Source: JANXQE01 sp035294005
GTDB lineage: Bacteria; Verrucomicrobiota; Verrucomicrobiia; Limisphaerales; UBA8199
Reading direction: 5' to 3'
Assembly (NCBI GenBank): GCA_035294005.1
Contig: DATGLT010000406.1
Span: 1 to 64,000 of the forward strand
Length of the DNA stretch: 64,000 nucleotides
Shown piece after piece: positions 47,040 through 54,857 of this stretch. The stretch's first letter is position 1, and each line of letters begins with the position of its first letter. The notes below the pieces were generated by a model. The model was not told the origin of the DNA. It saw nothing but the letters and a program-made list of their open reading frames with translations, and did not search any database. A program made the position numbers and the translations under genes.

Positions 47040-48193
47040 TCGGAGAAGAAGACAGCGGGTTGGTGCAGGCACTTGAGCCACTTCCGGGAAACGGCTTCAT
47101 AGCCGTAACGCTGCTCGGCCCACTGGTGGAGCCGGTGCGCATCTACCATCCCTGTGCTCACTCGCCCCGCCATTTCAATCAGCCCCGACTCAAAGCTCTC
47201 CCATTCGGTGCCGGTCACTTTGACATCCGGGTTTGACTCCGCCAATTCCTCGGTCCCTCCGGCTGCTGTGGCGACAAAGGGTACTCCGCGAGACATGGCC
47301 TCCACCAATACCAGAGGAAGACCTTCCCAAAGGCTCGGCAGAACGACCAGGTCGGCTTGATCAAGCAACCGGGGCAGATCCCCGGGCTGGTACTCGCCGT
47401 GCACGGCAATTTCCCGCGACAAACCCGAACTGGCGACAAATTGCCGCAGCGAGCGGAGCATTTGGCCTGATGGGTCGTTCCCATAGATGTCCAGCCGCGC
47501 TCGCTGCAACGCCGGATGCGTTCGCAGCGCCGGCCACGAATGGACCAGCTTATCAGGGCGCTTTTGATCCACCAATCGGCCCAGGTAAATGATGCGCAAA
47601 CCGGATGCGACACAGCGCCTGCGCCGGACGGGCGGAGGCGCAGGCGCGTCGGAAGTTAGAAACGGGATGACCCGCATGGGTTTGTCGGGCCAGTGCTCAG
47701 CCATGAGGCTGGCTACCTTCCTGGAGTTGGCAACGGTCGCATCCAGGTTTCTTGCGCAGATTCCCGCAAGACTTTCGGCGCAAGGCGGCACCACAATTTC
47801 ATGGTTGATCGTCATTGCACCGCCGGGCTTGAATCGGTGCACATGCAAGTGCGAACGCCCCGCGCCCACGCAATACACCGAATCAGCTCGTCGAGGCAAA
47901 CGCAGGGGCCACGTCAACGCGGCGTAACACGTGGCCAGGACCCGGCAACCGCGCAGCGCTGAAGGGGGCAGGGCAAAGCGGGTCCCTGCCGCCTTGAGCT
48001 CGTCCAAAACCGTCGAGTCCCAGCAAACCCCGGTTGCCAGCACCAGCACGTCCGTGTTCTGGCGCCGCAGCAGTTTCACCAGTTTCATAACGTGCGTCCG
48101 AATTCCACCAAGCCCCAGGATGGTGCCGCTGACAACGACACGCCGTTCGGGATCTTGAATTCTTCCGCGCATGGAATCAGTGATCAAAATCAA
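47036..48193 (-). CDS. GT4-family glycosyltransferase
   Basis: 385 residues from a TTG at 48193 overlapping the upstream stop (TTGA); ATG 48172 is an alternative. GLGGIRTHVMKLVKLLRRQ, LRIIYLGRLVDQKRPDKLVHSW, ARLDIYGND and LVVLPSLWEGLPLVLVEAMSRGVPFVATAAGGTEEL are the GT4 blocks. The acceptor and donor are unknown. It is part of a run of coupled genes. Confidence 0.88.
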   Translation of the reverse strand: MILITDSMRGRIQDPERRVVVSGTILGLGGIRTHVMKLVKLLRRQNTDVLVLATGVCWDSTVLDELKAAGTRFALPPSALRGCRVLATCYAALTWPLRLPRRADSVYCVGAGRSHLHVHRFKPGGAMTINHEIVVPPCAESLAGICARNLDATVANSRKVASLMAEHWPDKPMRVIPFLTSDAPAPPPVRRRRCVASGLRIIYLGRLVDQKRPDKLVHSWPALRTHPALQRARLDIYGNDPSGQMLRSLRQFVASSGLSREIAVHGEYQPGDLPRLLDQADLVVLPSLWEGLPLVLVEAMSRGVPFVATAAGGTEELAESNPDVKVTGTEWESFESGLIEMAGRVSTGMVDAHRLHQWAEQRYGYEAVSRKWLKCLHQPAVFFSE

Positions 48194-48948
48194 CCGTGCT
48201 GCCCGTTGCTGGTTCGTTCGTACATGGCGAGAGTGGCTGACCCGTTTTTCAGGGGAGATCCCTTGATGCGCAAACCTGCGGCTTGAAGGGTGCCGAAGAT
48301 TGCTTCCGGGCCGGAGCCGGGCCTTTCGTGAACCTCGATCATCACGCGCGAGACGCGGTCCAACAACGTGGGATAGCTGTCCAGCAGTTCGTACTCCGCG
48401 CCTTCAATATCGACCTTGAGCAGATCGATGTTACCGGGCGGGATGGCGGCGTCCAGGTCCACATACTCCGCCTTGAGCGCGTGGGTGCCAGGGCCTTTGA
48501 CGAGGCTGGCGCTAAGAAAATTGCTTGGACATACCCACAGGTCATCGAACCCGGCACGTTTGGAGCCGACCAGTCCCTCGAAAATTGAGTGGCGCCGGCA
48601 AAGGCCGGACTGCGCGAGATTGGACCGAATAACCTGCGACAGTTTCGGGTTGGGTTCGACCATCACGTACTGCGGCTGACAGGAACCAAACTGAGTTTCA
48701 AAACAAACGTCGGCCAGCATGCTGAAGTGGCCACAATGTGCTCCGAGGTCAACGACGAGCGAGGGCGGTTGCGGTATCCAACCGAAGAGTTGCCAGTAAA
48801 ATGGGTGGCAAAACACGTCCTGCAGACTGTTAACCTGGAATTTGTTGTTGAGTGCCAGCCGGTGCTCGCCCAGGAGTTGAACTTCGCAGGTAATCCAGCG
48901 CGCCAGCCTGCGATAAAGAAATGATGAGATTCTGCGTTGCTGACCCAT
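48190..48948 (-). CDS. FkbM-family methyltransferase 1
   Basis: 252 residues from ATG 48948, with GGAAT upstream and one base after the preceding stop. LVVDLGAHCGHFSMLA is the SAM-binding glycine motif. MVEPNPKLSQVIRSNLAQSGL and NIDLLKVDIEGAEYELLDSYPTLLDRVSRVMIEVHE, with KVDIEGAE, are the FkbM signature. It probably O-methylates a sugar of the polymer. Confidence 0.9.
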   Translation of the reverse strand: MGQQRRISSFLYRRLARWITCEVQLLGEHRLALNNKFQVNSLQDVFCHPFYWQLFGWIPQPPSLVVDLGAHCGHFSMLADVCFETQFGSCQPQYVMVEPNPKLSQVIRSNLAQSGLCRRHSIFEGLVGSKRAGFDDLWVCPSNFLSASLVKGPGTHALKAEYVDLDAAIPPGNIDLLKVDIEGAEYELLDSYPTLLDRVSRVMIEVHERPGSGPEAIFGTLQAAGLRIKGSPLKNGSATLAMYERTSNGQHG

Positions 48949-48949
48949 A

Positions 48950-50206
48950 CTAATTCCTTGTGGCTTTTGCCTGACGCTTGCTCCAAACCACCTCGTCAAT
49001 TGCCGTCGCGCTGGATTCCAGATCAAATCTCGCAGCCGTCGCCCTGGCGCGAACTGAAAACTCGCGCAAGAGACCCGGTGCAGCTTCAATCCGTTCCAGG
49101 GCGTCCGCCAACGCTTCCGGATCGCGCGCCGGCACGATGAATCCGTCAACTCCGTCGGTCACGACCTGCCCGCAATTCGGAGTGGCCACGACGGGCAACC
49201 CGTGGGCCATCGCTTCGAGTTGGGTGATTCCAAATCCATCGGAGATGGTCGGCAGCACGAATACGTGCGCTTCGCTGTAAAGCCGGCCTACCTGGTCTCG
49301 AGTGACTGGCCCGATCAGGCGCATGTTATCCGGCAATGACCGAATTGCCTGTTCTGAAATGCCAATCGGCCCGGCCACCAGGAATTCGAGCTTTCGGCCG
49401 CGCAGGATGCGCGCCGCCTCCGCGAGGTACTGAATTCCTTTCCTTAAAATGACACTCCCCAACCAGAGGATCTTCAAGTTTCCGGGCGTCCGGTCGAGAG
49501 GCGGATTATCAGCCGGCCCACTTTCCAGCGCCAGCGGTACAACCACTAGTTTATCTCGCGATACTCCCTGACGGACCAACGCCCCCCGCGACCATTCCGA
49601 GTTCACCAGCACGAGGTCGGCTGTGTCCCATTCCGCCCTGATCCGATCCCAGTATCCGGATGACATTCGGCTCTCGACCCGCGCCCAACCGGGCCAGCGC
49701 TGGGATTCTTCAAGACAAATATCCTCCTCCACTCGTGCCGGATCGACCTGGTCAACCACCGTGAAAACTCCACGCTCGCGCAGGTGTTCCAGCGTCTCGA
49801 GGCAGTTGCTATTAAACCCGAAGAAATTGTCGCTGCGCGAATCCAGGTTTTCCCGCTCCAGGCTGTCTCGAACCATCCGGGCGAACTTGCTGCCAAAGCG
49901 ACAGTATTCTCCGGAAAGATCGCTGCCCTTTAAGCGCGATTTTCTAAGGTAAAACAGGGCTCGCTCCGCCAGGACCGAACGAGTGAATGACACCACCCGA
50001 TCTGAAGGCAGATCCGAAGCGAAATGGGTGGAGAACGCGCGGCAGCCTCGCGGCCCTGCCTTGAGCAGGCACCGTCCCCACCTGCACCAGGTGTCCACGT
50101 ACAGAGTCCGAAGCTTGGCCAGCCGGTGGAACGAGCGGGGGACCGCATAACTTTCCCGCGAGCCTTCCTGCGCCACGATCCACCGTGAAGGGTTGGAATT
50201 ATTCAT
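48950..50206 (-). CDS. GT4-family glycosyltransferase
   Basis: 418 residues from ATG 50206, whose start lies inside the end of the GT2 gene (8-base overlap). LVNSEWSRGALVRQGV, NLKILWLGSVILRKGIQYLAEAARIL, LEFLVAGPIG and VFVLPTISDGFGITQLEAMAHGLPVVATPNCGQVV are the GT4 blocks. The first 120 residues also resemble the N-terminal half of plant and bacterial GT4 enzymes. Sugar unknown. Confidence 0.88.
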   Translation of the reverse strand: MNNSNPSRWIVAQEGSRESYAVPRSFHRLAKLRTLYVDTWCRWGRCLLKAGPRGCRAFSTHFASDLPSDRVVSFTRSVLAERALFYLRKSRLKGSDLSGEYCRFGSKFARMVRDSLERENLDSRSDNFFGFNSNCLETLEHLRERGVFTVVDQVDPARVEEDICLEESQRWPGWARVESRMSSGYWDRIRAEWDTADLVLVNSEWSRGALVRQGVSRDKLVVVPLALESGPADNPPLDRTPGNLKILWLGSVILRKGIQYLAEAARILRGRKLEFLVAGPIGISEQAIRSLPDNMRLIGPVTRDQVGRLYSEAHVFVLPTISDGFGITQLEAMAHGLPVVATPNCGQVVTDGVDGFIVPARDPEALADALERIEAAPGLLREFSVRARATAARFDLESSATAIDEVVWSKRQAKATRN

Positions 50207-51116
50207 GAGAGGAGAGCGCGAGCTCTGGCAATTCCGGTTCAACTTCCTGCAAGGGTAACATGCCGGCCATTTTGATGCGCCGGCTCAGGCGGTAGAGAGC
50301 CGCGGGCACCGGAGCACGCCGGCAGCCGTGGCGCAGAATCAATCCGTAGCCTTTCAGGACGCCCAGGAGCCGGGCGCGGAACCGGCGCGGGTGAAGATTG
50401 TACAGGAGCGTCTTTACCGTCGTTGCCGCCAGGTGAGTTACCAGGTAAGGGCCTGGTACGTTGCACCACGCGTAAAGGATTTTATTGCGTGAACCGTAAA
50501 AATCCATGCGCGTCCAGTCGCGTTGGAGGCTCTCGAAATGGTGGATGGGCGCGGAAGTGCCGGGACGCGTGATAAACCCGGAAGCGAGCATGCGCGTGCA
50601 GAAATCTTCCTCTTCCCCCTGGTGAACCAATTCCTCACGGTATTGGCCCAATTGCAGAAACAGATCGCGCCGGACCGCGTGCGCGGTGCCGATGTACGTG
50701 TAGCTGGCAAAGACCTGGCTTGAGGACGGTGCCTTGTTTTTGATTTCCGCGCTGCGGTTGACGTCGACAAACGGAATGGCAACGGCTCCCACCCTGGGGT
50801 GATCAAATTGCTCAAGCGTTCTTTCAACGATGTCGGGGGCTGAAAATACGGCGTCGTCGTCGATTGAAAAAAGAATCCGGCTTGAGGCTCTTTCGGCCGC
50901 CCGATTTCTCTGTGCGATGTAGCCCTGGGAAGTTTCGGAGCGCACAAAAGCCACCTGTGGGAATTCTTTGGCCATCATTCTGGGCGTGCCATCAGTTGAC
51001 CCATCATCAATGACCAACACCTCGGGCCGCCCAGTTTGGGCCATGGCCGAATTGACCGCCTTGCGCAGGTCGTACATTCGGTTCTTCGTGGTAATGACTA
51101 CCGTGGCCGCCGACAT
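50199..51116 (-). CDS. GT2-family glycosyltransferase
   Basis: 305 residues, a GT-A fold. TVVITTKNRMYDLRKAVNSA, VLVIDDGSTDGT and ILFSIDDDAVFSAPDIVERTL carry the nucleotide-binding Asp and the DDD metal site. HQGEEEDFCTRML is the catalytic ED region. Two hydrophobic patches after 230 may bind membrane. It transfers a sugar to the growing lipid-linked repeat. Confidence 0.92.
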   Translation of the reverse strand: MSAATVVITTKNRMYDLRKAVNSAMAQTGRPEVLVIDDGSTDGTPRMMAKEFPQVAFVRSETSQGYIAQRNRAAERASSRILFSIDDDAVFSAPDIVERTLEQFDHPRVGAVAIPFVDVNRSAEIKNKAPSSSQVFASYTYIGTAHAVRRDLFLQLGQYREELVHQGEEEDFCTRMLASGFITRPGTSAPIHHFESLQRDWTRMDFYGSRNKILYAWCNVPGPYLVTHLAATTVKTLLYNLHPRRFRARLLGVLKGYGLILRHGCRRAPVPAALYRLSRRIKMAGMLPLQEVEPELPELALSSHE

Positions 51117-51122
51117 AATTGG

Positions 51123-52010
51123 TTACACCTGATTTTCGGGGACGGAGCGCAGTTCCGAAGCAAAGCGGGCTGTGTCCTCTAACGGCCGGGACTTTCGCGC
51201 TTGAATGTTTTTCAAGAAGACGACCGGCAGTTCTTTGCCTTTGGAGACCTCCACGACGCGGAACTGGCCGCCGGCTCGGGCGATATCCGATTTCAATGCT
51301 GCCAATCCATATGGCGGGTGGAGTTCGACCACAATGGCTGATACACGATGGATCCAGGCGGCGCATTGAGCGAATAGATCCCGTTCAGCCCCTTCGATGT
51401 CGCACTTCAGCAGATCCACGATGCCGTCTCGGATAGCGTCATTAAGCAGTGTTTCCAGCGGGTAAATCTCGACGGCGATTCCGTTTTGCATTTCGTTTCC
51501 GCTGACCTGGTAACCCCATTCTCCGCCGGCCTCCAACAATTCGGCTCTTCCTCGAGTCGCCCCGACACCCCCTTGCACGAGCTTAATACGATCTCCAATT
51601 TTCGCCGCCTTGATGTTCTTTTCGCACACGCGACAGTTCCCCGGGTGCGGTTCCACCGCGAGAATTTGGGCCTGCGGGTATAAGGCATTCCAGTAACGCA
51701 CGCTGAATCCGGCATTCGCGCCCAAATCGACAATGAACCGAGCCTGTTGGATCTCGCGTTCCACCACCGAATACTCGCCGCGGTGGAAGATCTCTTCCAG
51801 GACCAGCCAGTCGGTTGAGGCGAGCCGAACATGAAAAGGGTGTCGATGCCTTCTCAGCCGTACCTGAACTGTTGATTGGCGCGCGGGCAAATTCCAGCGC
51901 ACGCGGCGCAGGACCCGTCCGTAGGCGTAGTATATCCGCTCAGGCGTGCCTTGGAACTCACGACACGTCGCGATGTGCTTCAAAACGTTCGCGAAAAGTG
52001 GGACAGTCAT
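51123..52010 (-). CDS. FkbM-family methyltransferase 2
   Basis: 295 residues. RFIVDLGANAGFSVRYWNAL is the SAM motif. ILAVEPHPGNCRVCEKNIKAA and IVDLLKCDIEGAERDLFAQCAAWIHRVSAIVVELH, with KCDIEGAE, match FkbM. It overlaps the Wzx gene by four bases. A second copy in one cluster suggests two methylated positions or sugars. Confidence 0.9.
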   Translation of the reverse strand: MTVPLFANVLKHIATCREFQGTPERIYYAYGRVLRRVRWNLPARQSTVQVRLRRHRHPFHVRLASTDWLVLEEIFHRGEYSVVEREIQQARFIVDLGANAGFSVRYWNALYPQAQILAVEPHPGNCRVCEKNIKAAKIGDRIKLVQGGVGATRGRAELLEAGGEWGYQVSGNEMQNGIAVEIYPLETLLNDAIRDGIVDLLKCDIEGAERDLFAQCAAWIHRVSAIVVELHPPYGLAALKSDIARAGGQFRVVEVSKGKELPVVFLKNIQARKSRPLEDTARFASELRSVPENQV

Positions 52011-53422
52011 GACGCCGCTTCACTGATCGAGTTCACCGCTAGGACCGAGTTGCCGGAGCCGATAACTCGTCTCAAAACGCGCCATTGCCACAATCCGAGG
52101 CTTGCAGCGGCAAATGCCTGGGCAATAGCCACGCCCATCGCGCCTTGCCTCGGAATGAATATCAGGCTCGCGCAAATCAACACGGCTGCCCAGATGCCGC
52201 TGAAACCCAGGTCCAGCCAGGCGCGCCCGGCAGATTGCATGGACTTGGACAGCAAGTTGTTGATCGCGGTCAGCGACGTTGTGCACAGGGTCAGCACCAG
52301 GACCGGCGCGCCATCCCCGTAGTCCCCTCCGTAAATCTTCATTAAGCGAGAGCTCAACACAATGAGCGGCAGCGCCATTGCCATGCAAATCCCGGCGCTG
52401 AGCCAGAGTTGCCTTTTCAGCAGCCGTATAAAATCCGCGCCCCGGCCTGCGGCATGGAGGTTAGCCAGCATGGGGACGAGCACCGAGCCGAGCATCAGCG
52501 GCAAAAACCCGACTACATTCTTCCATTGGTTGGCAGCCGAGAGCAGCGCCGCCTGCCCATACCCTCCTTTTTGATTCACCAAAAGCATGTTGCAGAACCA
52601 GTTCACAGGGCCCACCAGGGTGCTCGACAGGAATGCCGGCAGGCTGAATCGCCACAGGATCTGTGTTTCCGCAAGCCAAACTCCCGAGCTGCCTTCGGGC
52701 AGGCATCGGAACCTAATACCGTGGCGTCGTCCCTGGTGGACCAACACATAGTGACCCAACACGCACGCTGCCAGGTTCTGGATAACCAGCCCGGCGATCG
52801 CCCCGGAGATCCCGAATTCCCATGCACCCAACGCCACAAGCGGCGCGCCCAGCACTGCCGGTATGAAATTGATCACTGCAACCGCTTTGAACCCTTCCAA
52901 CCCGGCCAGCGCGCCGGTGTATACGTTTTGAACGGTGACCAACAGCACGAGCGGACTGGACAGGCGGAGCGCTGACGTCAATTCGGGCGCCGCCAAAGTG
53001 TGCACCGCCAGCCACGGCGCTGCTCCGGCGCAGAGCAAGGTTCCCAAAATTCCGCCGGCTACAGCCACGCCCAGGGTCAACGAAACCACGCGTGAACAAC
53101 GCGTCCGGTCGATGTCTCGCCACTCCGCCAGGTGTTTGGTAGCTGTTACAGCCAGCCCAAGCCCCGCAAAGGTCCCCATCATCGCCACTGTGCTCTGGAG
53201 CACCGCAAATTGTCCGAATCCCTCTTTCGATAAAAACCTTGCGCAGACGATGGAGCTCAGCAGGCCGAGCAAGCGGGCAAACGCTGTGCCGGTGACGGTC
53301 CAAAACGCCCCTTCAGCGAGGCGAGCCGAAAGCGACGTCCGTCGCAGCTTTTGAAACCGGAACAGCAAACTTGTAATTCCTCCCGGAATGGCCTCCGCGG
53401 CGTGTTCTATCCTTGGGAACAT
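52007..53422 (-). CDS. Wzx-like polysaccharide flippase
   Basis: 471 residues with about 12-14 hydrophobic segments. AEGAFWTVTGTAFARLLGLLSSIVCARFLSKEGFGQFAVLQSTVAMMGTFAGLGLAVTATKHLAEW is the MATE/PST-type N-terminus of polysaccharide flippases (long run abbreviated here to the known family start; key residues are the Ala/Arg loop). It should flip the lipid-linked repeat to the periplasm. Confidence 0.88.
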   Translation of the reverse strand: MFPRIEHAAEAIPGGITSLLFRFQKLRRTSLSARLAEGAFWTVTGTAFARLLGLLSSIVCARFLSKEGFGQFAVLQSTVAMMGTFAGLGLAVTATKHLAEWRDIDRTRCSRVVSLTLGVAVAGGILGTLLCAGAAPWLAVHTLAAPELTSALRLSSPLVLLVTVQNVYTGALAGLEGFKAVAVINFIPAVLGAPLVALGAWEFGISGAIAGLVIQNLAACVLGHYVLVHQGRRHGIRFRCLPEGSSGVWLAETQILWRFSLPAFLSSTLVGPVNWFCNMLLVNQKGGYGQAALLSAANQWKNVVGFLPLMLGSVLVPMLANLHAAGRGADFIRLLKRQLWLSAGICMAMALPLIVLSSRLMKIYGGDYGDGAPVLVLTLCTTSLTAINNLLSKSMQSAGRAWLDLGFSGIWAAVLICASLIFIPRQGAMGVAIAQAFAAASLGLWQWRVLRRVIGSGNSVLAVNSISEAAS

Positions 53423-53457
53423 GCGGATTTAGATCAGACTTTTAGCTCCTGAAGCGA

Positions 53458-54831
53458 TCAAGGAGCGCCCAATATTCGAAAATTCCCCGGCGGCTGCGGC
53501 TGGTTTGTGTTGCACGCGCTGTACGGGAAGAAATCGTAAGCGACGATATTCGATAGGATATTTACACCCTCAATGGAGACGACATTGGTCCCGTTTCGCC
53601 GCAGATTCAGGCTCTGGGGGCCGGGCCCAAACGGAACACGGGCGCTGTGCAAGCCGGGGCCGAACGAGTTGGTGCTTGAGAGTTTACCCGATTGGATTTC
53701 GAGATCCGCGGCCGAGGTCAATAGCACGGTGGCATAGACGTTGTCCTGTACATCCCCGATGAACCACGTGACGGGGAGGTCGTTGGTATCGGAAGCCGCC
53801 GCGGACCGGGGATGAGTCCGGTAGAAACAGAACAGGGTGTCGTGATTCAAGGCGGGCTCGTTCCCGTTCTTGAACCAGGAAATGAAATGCTTGCAGAATT
53901 CCAAGTATCCGGAATGCGTGTAGCGGCGAGGGCTTGCGACGCCTGTGAAATACACGCCGGGATCATCAATCGGGCACAGATACGTGCTCTCGTTCCAGTC
54001 GTTCCATGTAACCAGCTCGACCCAGTCGGGCTGCGTGGCGATAATCGAGTTCCATTGCTGTGCCAGCCCTTCCGCCCCGTCGGATTCGAAATAGCGCCGG
54101 CCCAAGGTCGACTGAACGCAACCCCAGTAATGGGGGGAAACGCTGGCCATGGACACTTTATTGGCGGCGTGCACCGCGGCCGTGTAGTTCGAGTTGCACG
54201 TTGCCAATTGCCCGGGCAAGCCCGCTGCCACAAACAGGAACAAACCGTCCAGCAGGTTCCCGTATTTCTTTAGAATTGATTGAGCGTCGGCATAGCCTGG
54301 AAGTTCCTGGACCGGGCTGGGAAAGAAATGAGGGATAAAGAACACTGGGATTCCATCCTTGACCAGTTTTCCGATCACCGCGTTGGTCCAGTCCACACCG
54401 GTCCACCCTGCGGCCGGCACATCGTTGTGTCCGTAAGAAGAAAGCACCAGCTTTCCTTGATAGTGAAAGCTGTTGGTCCGGTTGGCGAAACTCTCGACCA
54501 TACTCACCGTGTTGCTTGCGTTTTCAAAATCGACAGAAAAGAAAAGTTTAAACCCGGTCCCAAGCTGTTCCGCGGCGTTGTAGATCAGTGCGACCCTGGA
54601 TTTGTAATACGCCTGTGAATCATCCCACGCGCCGACATTCAATGCGAATCCGTCGATTCCCGCGGCTTGGGCTTGCTGTATCTCGCGCTTGTAGCCATCC
54701 AAACTCTCCCCGTAACTTTCGAAGCAAACCATGTAATGGGCAAACACCAGGTGAGGCGCGCCGGCCTGCAGTCCGCTCGCGGTGACGAGGGCCAGGAGGG
54801 CTGTGGTGGTGGCTAGTTTCAATCGCCTCAT
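53458..54831 (-). CDS. GH71-family glycoside hydrolase (alpha-1,3-glucanase-like)
   Basis: 457 residues. A signal peptide (1-23) precedes the GH71 start VFAHYMVCFESY and then GIDGFALNVGAWD. KLFFSVDFENASN, GKLVLSSYGHND, IPHFFPSPVQ and ELVTWNDWNESTYL supply the catalytic Asp and Glu region. A small beta domain (about 345-457) follows. GH71 enzymes cut alpha-1,3-glucan. Inside an EPS locus it could trim the polymer or degrade fungal wall glucan. It sits between Wzx and the Wzc-type gene. Confidence 0.9.
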   Translation of the reverse strand: MRRLKLATTTALLALVTASGLQAGAPHLVFAHYMVCFESYGESLDGYKREIQQAQAAGIDGFALNVGAWDDSQAYYKSRVALIYNAAEQLGTGFKLFFSVDFENASNTVSMVESFANRTNSFHYQGKLVLSSYGHNDVPAAGWTGVDWTNAVIGKLVKDGIPVFFIPHFFPSPVQELPGYADAQSILKKYGNLLDGLFLFVAAGLPGQLATCNSNYTAAVHAANKVSMASVSPHYWGCVQSTLGRRYFESDGAEGLAQQWNSIIATQPDWVELVTWNDWNESTYLCPIDDPGVYFTGVASPRRYTHSGYLEFCKHFISWFKNGNEPALNHDTLFCFYRTHPRSAAASDTNDLPVTWFIGDVQDNVYATVLLTSAADLEIQSGKLSSTNSFGPGLHSARVPFGPGPQSLNLRRNGTNVVSIEGVNILSNIVAYDFFPYSACNTNQPQPPGNFRILGAP

Positions 54832-54857
54832 TTCAAAGGAGCACTGCCGTTTGAGTC

